Assembly (NCBI GenBank): GCA_001418405.1
Contig: LIQL01000216.1
Span: forward strand, 1-34,513
Reading direction: 5' to 3'
Origin: Streptomyces diastatochromogenes
GTDB lineage: Bacteria; Actinomycetota; Actinomycetes; Streptomycetales; Streptomycetaceae
Length of the DNA: 34,513 nt
The position numbers and the translations under genes are program-made. The stretch's first letter is position 1, and every line of letters starts with the position of its first letter. Under the pieces are notes generated by a model. It made no database searches and was not told where the DNA came from. It saw nothing but the letters and a program-made list of their open reading frames with translations. Positions 7,753-15,659 of the stretch are shown in pieces.

Positions 7753-8570
7753 TTCACGGCCCTCCGCGGCGCCTTGCCGGTCAGCCACTGCGGTGCCTGC
7801 GACGGCTTGTCCTTCGTCGGCTCCCCGATGGTGATGTGCTCGCTGATCGTCCGCGCCCGCGCCAGCAGCGTGCGCACGTACGCCTGCCGCAGCTCGTCCG
7901 GGGCGTCGAAACCCGGCTCGCCGTCCAGCCACACGTCCGGTACCTCCGCGGCGATCTCGGTCAGCAGTTCCTCGGTGATCAGCGGCGCGAGTTCCTCGGC
8001 CGCCGCCGCGACGTCCGGCCCGAACGTGGCCAGCGCGTGGTCGGAGGCGTCGTACGGCCGGGCCGAGGCCCGCTCCGCGGTCGGCCAGTTGTGGTGCCAG
8101 ATCATCGCCGCACCGTGGTCGATCAGCCACAGCTCACCGTGCCACACCAACAGGTTGGGATTGCGCCAGGACCGGTCCACGTTGTTGATCAGCGCGTCGA
8201 ACCACACGACCCGGCCCGCCTCGCGCGCACCCACCTCGAAGGCGAGCGGGTCGAAGCCCAGCGATCCCGGAAGGTAGTCCATGCCCAGGTTCAACCCCCC
8301 GCTGCCCTTCAGCAGCGCCTGGACCTCCTGGTCCGGCTCGCTCAACCCGATCACCGGGTCGAGCTCCATCTGCACCAACTCCGGCACCCGCAACCCGAGC
8401 CGCCGCCCCAACTCCCCGCAGATCACCTCCGCGACCAGCGTCTTGCGCCCCTGCCCGGCGCCGGTGAACTTCATGATGTAGGTACCGAGGTCGTCCCCCT
8501 CGACAATCCCGGGGAGCGACCCACCCTCACGCAAGGGCGTGACATAGCGGGTCGCAACGACCTCCCTCAA
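7749..8570 (-). CDS. HipA-like serine/threonine kinase-fold protein
   Basis: A 273-residue protein of the HipA-like kinase group, much shorter than E. coli HipA (440 residues). Kinase landmarks are present: Lys34 in YIMKFTG, a catalytic-loop sequence FDALINNVDRSWRNPN with Asp132 and Asn137, and a DFG-like IDHG with Asp151. An ATP-dependent kinase activity is therefore plausible. I prefer the TTG at 8570, preceded by AGGAAA, because the family's N-terminus begins near LREVVATRYVTPL; a GTG at 8588 would add six residues. No HipB-type helix-turn-helix gene is adjacent. Instead the DUF3037 gene overlaps its stop by 4 nt. A recombinase remnant in the same direction ends almost at its start, so the 5' flank has been rearranged. 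Confidence 0.82.
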   Translation of the reverse strand: MREVVATRYVTPLREGGSLPGIVEGDDLGTYIMKFTGAGQGRKTLVAEVICGELGRRLGLRVPELVQMELDPVIGLSEPDQEVQALLKGSGGLNLGMDYLPGSLGFDPLAFEVGAREAGRVVWFDALINNVDRSWRNPNLLVWHGELWLIDHGAAMIWHHNWPTAERASARPYDASDHALATFGPDVAAAAEELAPLITEELLTEIAAEVPDVWLDGEPGFDAPDELRQAYVRTLLARARTISEHITIGEPTKDKPSQAPQWLTGKAPRRAVK

Positions 8571-8893
8571 CGCTTTCCTAGGCCCCACGGGTCATTTTCC
8601 TTAGAGTCAACGGTCGGCTTCACAGTGGTACACGCCCCGGAATCACCCCCGATCAGCCCCGGGGAGAACCTGGGGAGAATCGGCCGGCGCACGGCTCGCC
8701 CCGCTCGCCCGAGCGGCCCGTCGAGGGCGGTGCGACCTTCGCGTCCGGCCTCCGGCATGAAGTGAGCATAGTAACCGAGCGTGATGGCCGGGGGTGAGTG
8801 CCCGAACCACCGCGCGACGGTCGCCAGGGACTCCCCCGCCCCCGACAACAGGGAGGCGTAGGTGCGCCACAGCACGTGGAACCCGTCCTTCGG
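8567..8893 (-). pseudogene. Tyrosine recombinase (phage-type integrase), C-terminal remnant
   Basis: Reading leftward from about 8893, the sequence gives FHVLWRTYASLLSGAGESL, then VARWFGHSPPAITLGYYAHF and a basic tail to a stop at 8567-8569. This matches the C-terminal catalytic end of actinobacterial integrases: box II, the GHS motif and the Tyr nucleophile in YYAHFMPEAG. Box II normally reads HxLRHTYAS. Here the essential Arg is Trp and the next His is Arg, and everything upstream of about 8893 is unrelated, so the gene is dead. The remnant marks a former integration event. Its 3' end overlaps the start of the HipA-like gene by a few bases. Homology call is confident; the parent element is unknown. 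Confidence 0.8.
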
Positions 8894-8900
8894 CGCCGCC

Positions 8901-8921
8901 TGCGGACTGCGGACTGCGGAC
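8901..8921. repeat. Three tandem copies of TGCGGAC
   Basis: Three perfect head-to-tail copies of a 7-bp unit (8901-8907, 8908-8914, 8915-8921), with a partial fourth (TGC). They lie exactly where recognisable integrase homology stops (about 8893), as expected of a rearrangement junction or slippage site. The 228 bases from here to the ABC gene hold no gene I can identify. Confidence 0.85.
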
Positions 8922-9149
8922 TGCCACACGGTGCTCGGAAGTTCCTTTGAACCCAGGTGCCTCAAGCCCGGCGTTTCGGCCACGACCGTCCGGAGGACAT
9001 CCCGCTTCGGACAAGGGGCAGGCCCCCGGAACGAACGTTCTCTCGCTCTCCGGCGGGATCTCATCGCGTCCGAAACACAGGAGTTCGAAAGGCCGGTCGC
9101 TCTCGTTGAACGCGACGACATCCCGACCTCTCACCGTCTGGAGACCGTC

Positions 9150-11165
9150 ATGTCCCCACGTGATCGACTCAGCATGCTCGGATGCGGGTGGGTGGGCATG
9201 ATCGCCTCCCTCCGGCGCAAGCCGACGCGGCAACCGGCGCTCTCGAAGAGCGAGAAGCTGTTGTTCAGCGGTGTCCTCCGGCACGACAAGGCGTGGGCGC
9301 AGTACGAGGATCCCCTGCTGCGGCTGTCGTTCTGGAAGATGGCCCGCCAGTTCCCGGCGATGATGGCCATCGTCGCGAGGGCCGCGTGGCGCGAGGACTT
9401 ACGCGCCCTGGTGACCTTGCTCGCCGCGGAGTTGGGGATCGGGGTGATGCGCGCCTTCACGCTCGTGGCCACCAACCAGGTGCTCGTGGCCGTCTTCTCC
9501 GGCGGACCCACCACACGGCGTTTGCTGGACGCTGCTCCAGCACTGTTCGCGGCCGCCGCAGTGACCGCGATGTCCTCCCTGCTGTCGGCCGTGAGCGTGG
9601 CGGCCTCCGGCCGATTGGAGCCGAAGATCGAGCGGGCGTGCACGGCCCGCTACTACCGCGGGCTGGCCCGCGTCGAACTGGCCACGTTGGAGAACAAGGA
9701 GGCGCAACGCGCGCTCGACGCGGGCCGGTACGGGATCCGCTCCATTCGCTCGATGCTGGGCTCGACGATCCAGGTCATCAACACCCTCATCGGCCTGGTC
9801 GCGGCAGCCAGCGTTCTGGCCCTGCTGCATCCGCTCCTCGTACTGACCCTGCTGCTGATCGCTACCCCCAAAGCCTGGGGAGCGGTCGCGGTCGTACGCC
9901 GCGCCTACGCCTCACGCAGAGCCTGGCTCGACCACGTACGGGCCACCGACATGGTCACCTACCAGTTGTCCCGACCGACCGCTGGTCCAGAGGTCAAAGC
10001 CCACCGGGCCGGCGAACTGCTGGCGGGCGCCTACGAGGACATGGCCGCCACCTCCGCCCAGGAGAAGCAGCGCCTGGCCTACGCCGAGGCCCGCACGGAC
10101 CTGATGGCCGCGGTGCTGTCCGGGATGGCCGCACTGGTTTCCTACGGAGCCCTGTGGGCCCTGCTGTGGTACGGCAACATCCCACTGGCGGCTGCCGGTA
10201 CCGCGGTGGTCGCCGTGCGCACCTCCAGCCAGAACCTCGGCAGCTTGGTGCAGACGATGAATCGGCTCTACGAGGAGTCGATGTACCTGTCCGACCTGGA
10301 GAAAGCGTACGAGGTGGCGGAGGCCGACGCGATCCCCTCCGGCGGTCAACCGCTTCCTTCGGGTCCCGTCGAAGTGCGGTGCGACAACGTCTCGTTCAGC
10401 TACCCGGACGCCGACAAGGCCGCTCTGTCGGAGGTGTCGCTGACGATCCCTGCGGGGAAGGTCGTCGCACTGGTCGGGGAGAACGGCTCCGGCAAGACGA
10501 CACTGTCCAAACTCCTCGCCGGCCTCTACCTCCCGTCGAAGGGCCAGTTGCTCGTCAACGGCGTCAACCTTCGTGAAGCGGACCGCGACGCCGTCTTCGA
10601 CAAGGTGGCCCTCCTCTGTCAGGACTTCCCGCGATGGCCGATGACCGCTCGTGCCAACGTCCACATCGGCCGCCCCGAAATCGACCTGGACCAGGCCCGG
10701 ATCGAACAGGCCGCCCACGAGGCCGATGCGCTGGGCGTGGTGGAATCGCTGCCCGAGCAGTGGAACAGCATCATCGTCAGCGGCTTCGAGCGCAGCACCC
10801 AACTCTCCGGCGGGCAATGGCAACGCATGGGGAGCGCTCGGGCACGGTATCGACGAGCGCCCCTGGTGATCGTCGACGAGCCGACCTCGGCCCTGGATCC
10901 GCGAGCGGAGATCGAGGCGTTCCAGGCACTACGGTCGCTGACCGATGACACCACGACGGTGGTGCTGATCACCCATCGCCTCGCAGCCACCGCGAGCGCC
11001 GACCTGATCTACGTGCTCGACCACGGCCGCGTCGTGGAACAAGGCAGCCACACGGACCTGATGGAGTTGGACGGCGGGCACTACCGCGCGCTCTACGAGA
11101 TGCAGGCCGCCCAGTACAGCCAAACGCCTCAGACCACTCTCCCCCACCCCACACCACCCAGCTGA
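9150..11165 (+). CDS. ABC exporter, fused membrane and ATPase domains
   Basis: A 671-residue half-transporter of the type I exporter fold, expected to act as a dimer in the plasma membrane. An N-terminal six-helix domain covers about 85-360, with hydrophobic stretches near 86-114, 129-150, 204-238 and 318-345. The ATPase domain has Walker A GENGSGKT (443-450), Q-loop Gln491, signature LSGGQ (552-556), Walker B LVIVDE (572-577) and H-loop His609, so it looks active. The ATG at 9150 follows GGAGA by 5 nt; the frame stays open upstream to 8862 without recognisable sequence. Codon 84 is TTA (9399-9401), so translation should depend on the bldA tRNA. GC is visibly lower than in flanking core genes. 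No modification enzyme or precursor peptide lies beside it, so the cargo is unknown. Confidence 0.9.
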   Translation: MSPRDRLSMLGCGWVGMIASLRRKPTRQPALSKSEKLLFSGVLRHDKAWAQYEDPLLRLSFWKMARQFPAMMAIVARAAWREDLRALVTLLAAELGIGVMRAFTLVATNQVLVAVFSGGPTTRRLLDAAPALFAAAAVTAMSSLLSAVSVAASGRLEPKIERACTARYYRGLARVELATLENKEAQRALDAGRYGIRSIRSMLGSTIQVINTLIGLVAAASVLALLHPLLVLTLLLIATPKAWGAVAVVRRAYASRRAWLDHVRATDMVTYQLSRPTAGPEVKAHRAGELLAGAYEDMAATSAQEKQRLAYAEARTDLMAAVLSGMAALVSYGALWALLWYGNIPLAAAGTAVVAVRTSSQNLGSLVQTMNRLYEESMYLSDLEKAYEVAEADAIPSGGQPLPSGPVEVRCDNVSFSYPDADKAALSEVSLTIPAGKVVALVGENGSGKTTLSKLLAGLYLPSKGQLLVNGVNLREADRDAVFDKVALLCQDFPRWPMTARANVHIGRPEIDLDQARIEQAAHEADALGVVESLPEQWNSIIVSGFERSTQLSGGQWQRMGSARARYRRAPLVIVDEPTSALDPRAEIEAFQALRSLTDDTTTVVLITHRLAATASADLIYVLDHGRVVEQGSHTDLMELDGGHYRALYEMQAAQYSQTPQTTLPHPTPPS

Positions 11166-11833
11166 GCACCAAGGCGAGCCACGCTGCGTACGCGGACCCC
11201 AGCGCGGCGGTTCCCTCGCCGTCGAACTGCCGAATATGGATGATCTGGGCCCCGAAGGCGGTACGGGGCGGTGTGGGTGAGCTGCCGTGCGCCTTCACGA
11301 TCGTCCTACGGGGGGTGACTGGTGGACGGCGTCTGTGGCTCTCCGTGAGAGCCCTACCTGCCCAGAGGGTGCGCCTTGCACAGCGCAGGGACGGGGAGCC
11401 ACCATGAGAACCATGGAAACCCAACCAGTTTCTCAAGTGCTGACCGGCAGTTCGCGGCGGTAGAGCGCACGCTGGTGGCAGTGGTTGGGGCGCATCGGCG
11501 CAGCCCAGCTCGTGACGGGGCGATGTTGCGCCGGTATGTGGAGCAGCGTGTGGGTGCGGTGGTCCACCGGAGGCTCGACGAGTTGTTGCGGGACGGGCAC
11601 CGGCACCACCGTCATCGCCGGGATCTGCTGAGCGGAGTGCCCGGTGGAGCACGGTGTCGACGCTCGCCCGCAGCAGATCGGCCGCGATCCAGGCGGGTTC
11701 GTGCGGCAACCGCGAGTCGCACAGCCGCTCCGACGCCCCGCGGGTGACCTCACCCGGCAGCTCGGCCGGTGCCGACAGCAGCCCTCCGGGCGGTCGTTCC
11801 GACGGTACGCGACGACGAACAGGAGGTGGGGCC
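11166..11833 (+). other. 668-bp stretch without a convincing gene
   Basis: Several frames stay open here, including + strand 11376-11747 and minus strand 11433-11903, but none has recognisable homology, a ribosome site or consistent third-position bias. AGGAGG at 11821-11826 belongs to the SDR gene that starts at 11834. The stretch may be decayed remnant sequence between the ABC gene and the SDR unit. Confidence 0.5.
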
Positions 11834-12589
11834 ATGACCGGGGCAATCGGCAGAGTGGCGTTGGTGACAGGTGCCAGCAGCGGAATCGGCGCGGCCACCG
11901 CACGTCTTCTGGCCGGGCGGGGGATGCGCGTGGTGGTCAACTACCTCCGCAACACCACGGCGGCCGAAGAGGTCGTGGCCGACATCGGGGCGGCCGGCGG
12001 CCAGGCCATGGCGGTGCAGGCCGACGTGCGGGAGCCGGCGGCGATCGAGCGCATGGTCGAGCAGGTCCAGGCGGCCTGGGGCGGCATCGACGTGCTCGTG
12101 CACAACGCGCTCATCCCGTATGCGGTCAAGTCGTTCCAGGACATGACGTGGGAAGAACTGGGCGGCAAGATCGACGCCGAGATGCATGCGGCGTTCGCGG
12201 TGGCCAAGGCCGTCTTGCCCGCCATGCGCGGACAGGGCTGGGGACGCATCGTCTACATCAGTACCGGCCTCAGCCGCCGGCCCCGCCAGGGCATGATCGC
12301 ACTGGGCGCGGCCAAGGCCGCCCTGGAGCAGTTCGCCCGCTACCTCGCCCAGGAACTGGGTCCGCAGGGCATCACGGTCAACATCGTCGCGGCCGGCCCG
12401 GTGGAGGACACCCGCATGGGGTCCGTGCTGGACGAGAAGATCAAGGAGCGGCAGGTGGCCCTCACCCCCATGGGCCGCCTGGCACGCCCGGCCGATGTCG
12501 CCCAAGCGGTCGCCTTCTACGCCGGCGAGGACAACGCCTTCATGACCGGCACCACGGCCGCGGTCAACGGCGGGATGTCGATGGACTGA
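11834..12589 (+). CDS. Atypical SDR lacking the catalytic tyrosine
   Basis: A 251-residue Rossmann protein with a normal cofactor loop (TGASSGIG, 12-19) and SDR C-terminus, so NAD(P) binding is likely. The active site is not standard. The position 13 residues after the Ser/Thr (T144 in YISTG) is Leu157 instead of Tyr (ALGAAK), only Lys161 of the YxxxK pair remains, and NNAG is replaced by HNAL (90-93). It therefore should not work as an ordinary SDR reductase. Possible roles are a non-redox use of the fold (lyase, isomerase), a scaffold, or a redox regulator in the manner of NmrA-like proteins. The ATG at 11834 has a perfect AGGAGG 7 nt upstream. The binding-fold gene follows 78 nt downstream and is probably co-transcribed. 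Confidence 0.85.
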   Translation: MTGAIGRVALVTGASSGIGAATARLLAGRGMRVVVNYLRNTTAAEEVVADIGAAGGQAMAVQADVREPAAIERMVEQVQAAWGGIDVLVHNALIPYAVKSFQDMTWEELGGKIDAEMHAAFAVAKAVLPAMRGQGWGRIVYISTGLSRRPRQGMIALGAAKAALEQFARYLAQELGPQGITVNIVAAGPVEDTRMGSVLDEKIKERQVALTPMGRLARPADVAQAVAFYAGEDNAFMTGTTAAVNGGMSMD

Positions 12590-12667
12590 CAGCGACCGGT
12601 ATCCGCCGCCGCGCCGTACCGCGCCCGATGGGGCGGCGCAGCGATGACAGGATCAGGGAAGAGCTTC

Positions 12668-13546
12668 ATGTACACGATCGATCTCGCCTATGTCGGGCGG
12701 GGCCTGCACGAGGAGCTGGCCGCCTACATCGCCGACCAGGAGGACTTCTACGCCGATGAGGGCGTCCACGTCGCGCTGCGCGACGGCTGTTACTGGGACG
12801 TCGAGCGCCTGCGCCGCTGCGCCACCATCGGGCTCGGCAGGGCACTGCTGTCCCGGCTGACCGACGGCATCGCCTGGGTCACACTCAATGTCAACACTCA
12901 TTACCCGCTGTTCTGGTTCCTCGCCCGCTCCGGCCTGACCTCCCTGGCCGACCTGGCCGGCCAACGGCTCGCGGTCCACGCGCCCCGCACCCCACCCGGG
13001 TGCTTCGCACGGATCGTGCTGCGCCAGGCCGGCCTCGACCCGGACCGCGACGTCCACACCGCCGTCCGCTCCCCCGGCGACTACGGCATGGACCTGCGTC
13101 GTCTTCGCAACGGCAGCATCGACGCCGCCTACGTGGGCAGCACCATGGCACCCGAGGCGGTCGCCGCCGAGCACGGCTGGCAGGTGCCGGCCTGGGTCGG
13201 CGACCACTTCCAGATCCCCACCGTGGGGGTGGCCGTCGACCCCACCTACATCTCGCCGGACGACCCCGCGGTCCAGGCCGTCGTCCGAGCCGACCGGCGG
13301 GCCCTACAGGTGATCCACAACGATCCCGACACCACGGTGCGGCACATGCGGACGTTCCTCGGCGGGCAGACGGAGGAGGAAGTCCGGGCCCACTACGCGA
13401 GGTTCATCGCACCGTACTTCACCACCGACGGACACGCCGACCTCGCCGTCGGCGACAGCGCGATCACCGCGGTCGCCACCGAGCTCGGCGTCCCCGCCAC
13501 CGTCACCGCGGCCGAGTTCTACCGCACCGCAACCGCCACACCGTAG
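12668..13546 (+). CDS. NMT1/THI5-like binding-fold protein without signal peptide
   Basis: A 292-residue protein with the two-lobed periplasmic-binding fold of the NMT1/THI5/SsuA group. Typical elements are the lobe-1 to lobe-2 crossing LTSLADLAGQRLAVHAP, then CFARIVLRQAGLDPDRDV, LRNGSIDAAYVGSTMAPEAV and IPTVGVAVDPTYI. The N-terminus, MYTIDLAYVGRGLHEELA, is neither a signal peptide nor a lipobox, so the protein should stay in the cytosol, and no ABC permease or ATPase gene is adjacent. Known cytosolic proteins of this fold are enzymes: THI5 in thiamin synthesis, MqnA and MqnD in menaquinone synthesis. I chose the ATG at 12668 (GGGAAG upstream); the ATG at 12644 is an alternative. Neighbourhood with a Tyr-less SDR suggests a shared, unidentified pathway. 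Confidence 0.8.
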   Translation: MYTIDLAYVGRGLHEELAAYIADQEDFYADEGVHVALRDGCYWDVERLRRCATIGLGRALLSRLTDGIAWVTLNVNTHYPLFWFLARSGLTSLADLAGQRLAVHAPRTPPGCFARIVLRQAGLDPDRDVHTAVRSPGDYGMDLRRLRNGSIDAAYVGSTMAPEAVAAEHGWQVPAWVGDHFQIPTVGVAVDPTYISPDDPAVQAVVRADRRALQVIHNDPDTTVRHMRTFLGGQTEEEVRAHYARFIAPYFTTDGHADLAVGDSAITAVATELGVPATVTAAEFYRTATATP

Positions 13547-13585
13547 ATCCGAATCCCCCCTCTCGGCGGGGCACCGCCTCGGATC
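13546..13585 (+). terminator. Hairpin after the binding-fold gene
   Basis: GATCCGA (13546-13552) pairs perfectly with TCGGATC (13579-13585), and an inner GGCGG/CCGCC helix can form between them. It begins in the stop codon of the preceding gene and faces the convergent response-regulator gene. Confidence 0.55.
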
Positions 13586-13671
13586 CGCCCCACGCGTCAG
13601 GACGGCGTGGGAACGGGGGAAAGGGAATCGGTGGCCTGGCGGGCGGGATGCGCAACTGGGACGAGACCGGG

Positions 13672-14367
13672 TCAGCCGGCGAGCCCCGGCACCACCAGAC
13701 CGGACTCGTACGCGATCACCACCGCGTGCGTCCGGTTCTGCGCGCCGAGCTTGGTCAGCACGTTCCCGACGTGCGTCTTCACCGTCTCCAGAGTCACCGT
13801 GAGCGCCTGGGCGATCTCCGGGTTGGACAGGCCGGTGGCCATCAACCGCAGCACCTCCTCCTCCCGCCCCGTCAGCGCCGCCCTCGGCAACGCCTCGGCG
13901 GAGCCCAGTGGGCGGGCCGCGACCATCCGGCGCAGCGCCGCCGGGAAGAGAATCGTCTCTCCGGCCGCCACCACCCGTACCGCCTCCGCGATCTGCCGGA
14001 CCGGACGCCGCTTGAGCACAAACCCGCTGGCTCCCGCGCTGAGCGCGGCGGTGACGTAGCCGTCGTTCTCGAAGGTGGTGATCACCACGACCTTCGGCGG
14101 TTCGGCCGACTCGGCCAGCAGCTGCCGGGTGGCCTCGATCCCGTTGCGCCGCGGCATCCGCACATCCATCAGAACCACGTCCGGCCGCAGTTGCCGGGCC
14201 TGCTCGACCGCCTCGACACCGTCGGCGGCCTCGCCGACCACCGCGATCCCCGGCTGGGCCGCGAGCAGCGTACGCAGACCGCTGCGCGTCACCTCGTCGT
14301 CGTCCGCGATCAGGAGGGTGACGGGGGTGCTGGTGGTGGCGGCTTCGCTCACGTCGGAGTGGATCAC
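13672..14367 (-). CDS. NarL/FixJ-family response regulator
   Basis: A 231-residue two-component regulator. The receiver domain has the acidic pocket (ADDDE, 21-25), phospho-acceptor Asp68 in LMDVRMP, the switch Thr near 97-98 and Lys119 in VLKR. The C-terminal LuxR-type helix-turn-helix spans about 165-218, with LTGREEEVLRLMATGLSNPE and TVKTHVGNVLTKL. All phosphorelay residues are intact. Its GTG start (14367) overlaps the kinase stop codon by 4 nt (GTGA), so it is translated with, and surely partnered to, the histidine kinase. Target genes are unknown; the divergent membrane protein at 15796 and the kinase promoter are natural candidates. Confidence 0.94.
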   Translation of the reverse strand: MIHSDVSEAATTSTPVTLLIADDDEVTRSGLRTLLAAQPGIAVVGEAADGVEAVEQARQLRPDVVLMDVRMPRRNGIEATRQLLAESAEPPKVVVITTFENDGYVTAALSAGASGFVLKRRPVRQIAEAVRVVAAGETILFPAALRRMVAARPLGSAEALPRAALTGREEEVLRLMATGLSNPEIAQALTVTLETVKTHVGNVLTKLGAQNRTHAVVIAYESGLVVPGLAG

Positions 14368-15659
14368 GCCGACACCCGTACCGGCAGCCGGACCGCCAGC
14401 CGCCAGCGCTGCGGCCCGTCCGGGCCGGCCTCGATCTCACCGTGGAGCAGCCGCACGCGCTCGGCCAGCCCGGGCAGGCCGTGCCCGGACGTCGGGAAGG
14501 CACCCGTGCCCGTGCCGATGCCCGTGCGCACCTCGATGCGGTTGACCACACGGAGCTCCAGTGCGTCCGATGCCGCCACGACCCGGATGTCGATCGGACC
14601 GCCCGCCCCATGCCGCAACGCGTTCGTCAACCCCTCTTGCAGGATCCGGTAGGCCGCCCGGGAGAGCGTCCCCTGCACCTGCGCCAACTCGCCCGACAGC
14701 TCGGGCTCCACCACCGCGCCCGCATGCCGCAACCGGTCCAGCAGTTCAGGCAGGTCGGCCAAGGTCCGGGTCGGCGCCGTCCCCGCCTCCTCCTCGCGCA
14801 GTACGCCGAGCACGTAGTCGAGGTCCTCCAGCGCGGCCCGGGTCGACTCCTCGATGCTGCGCAGGGCGGCCCGCGCCGCCACCGGGTCGGCGGAGAGCAC
14901 CTCCCCCGCCACCGCCGCCTGGATCGTGGCCGCCGTCAGCGTGTGCCCGATCGAGTCGTGCAACTCGTGGGCCAGCCGGTTGCGTTCGGCAAGCAGCAGC
15001 TCCCGCTCGGCCGCCAGCGCGAGCCGCTCGGCCGATGACAGCCCCAACAGCCTTGGCGCCAACCACCGCAGAGCGCCCGTCACCGCCACGCACACGAGCG
15101 CCGCCAGCAACACGCAGCCGACCGCCACCACCCAGCTCCACCAACCGCCCGCCACCCGCACCGACCAGCCGAACAGGCTCAGCCGCGCCTCGGCCCCGAG
15201 CCAGCCCCCCGGCAGCGACAGGCCCGCGAGGAGCAGCACACCGCTCACCAGCGCTCCCGTCCACCCCAGGGCCACGTGCAGCAGCAGCCAGAGCGGAGTC
15301 CGCAGGCGGTCGGCGCCGGAGGGCACCGCGGGGGCCTGCGTCGTAGGGGTCGGCCCCGTACCGGGTGAGCTCGCCAGCCGACGACCGGCCACCGGATCGG
15401 GCAACGGCACCCCCAGCATGCGACGGGCGGACGCGATCAACGCCCGCCGCGTGGTGCGGGCCAGCCCGACCGCGCCGATCAGTGCTGCCCAGACCAGCAA
15501 GGTCACAACGACCTGCACTCCATAGGGAGCGGATCGCCACACCAGCGCCGGCAGCATGGCGAACGGCAGCAGTGGCAGGCTCGCCAACGCGCCGCCATAG
15601 GCGAAGAGCACACCCGCATACGTGCAGCCGCGCAGCAACGGCCGGATTCCCTTAATCAC
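14364..15659 (-). CDS. Sensor histidine kinase, HisKA_3 type
   Basis: A 431-residue membrane kinase. Four or more hydrophobic segments lie near 14-42, 46-66, 122-150 and 168-198. They are followed by the HisKA_3 dimerisation helix with phospho-acceptor His234 in AHELHDSIGHT, then the ATPase domain with an N box (LTNALRHG) and a G box (GHGLPGLAERVRLLHG). It phosphorylates the overlapping response regulator. There is little extracytoplasmic loop, suggesting the signal is sensed within the membrane. The start is uncertain. I prefer the GTG at 15659, 7 nt after a CATACT -10-like element, implying a leaderless transcript, because no ribosome site is visible; the frame stays open to 15803 but runs through a perfect palindrome. 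Confidence 0.9.
   Translation of the reverse strand: MIKGIRPLLRGCTYAGVLFAYGGALASLPLLPFAMLPALVWRSAPYGVQVVVTLLVWAALIGAVGLARTTRRALIASARRMLGVPLPDPVAGRRLASSPGTGPTPTTQAPAVPSGADRLRTPLWLLLHVALGWTGALVSGVLLLAGLSLPGGWLGAEARLSLFGWSVRVAGGWWSWVVAVGCVLLAALVCVAVTGALRWLAPRLLGLSSAERLALAAERELLLAERNRLAHELHDSIGHTLTAATIQAAVAGEVLSADPVAARAALRSIEESTRAALEDLDYVLGVLREEEAGTAPTRTLADLPELLDRLRHAGAVVEPELSGELAQVQGTLSRAAYRILQEGLTNALRHGAGGPIDIRVVAASDALELRVVNRIEVRTGIGTGTGAFPTSGHGLPGLAERVRLLHGEIEAGPDGPQRWRLAVRLPVRVSA

Noticed and set aside
8894..9121. Minus-strand reading with protein-like stretches (FELLCFGRDEIPPESE)
   Set aside because: No family recognised, no start or ribosome site, and third-position GC is only moderate; possibly decayed, not supportable as a gene.
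8862..9149. In-frame upstream extension of the ABC exporter (96 extra residues)
   Set aside because: It runs through the integrase remnant and the 7-bp repeat, has no recognisable domain, and the ATG at 9150 has a good ribosome site.
11376..11747. Plus-strand frame of 123 codons between the ABC gene and the SDR
   Set aside because: His/Arg-rich, no ribosome site, no homology I recognise, and competing frames on the other strand are equally open.
8643..11833. Exact att repeats bounding an integrated element around the ABC exporter
   Set aside because: I could not find a convincing matching direct repeat by eye on the two sides, so no attachment sites are annotated.
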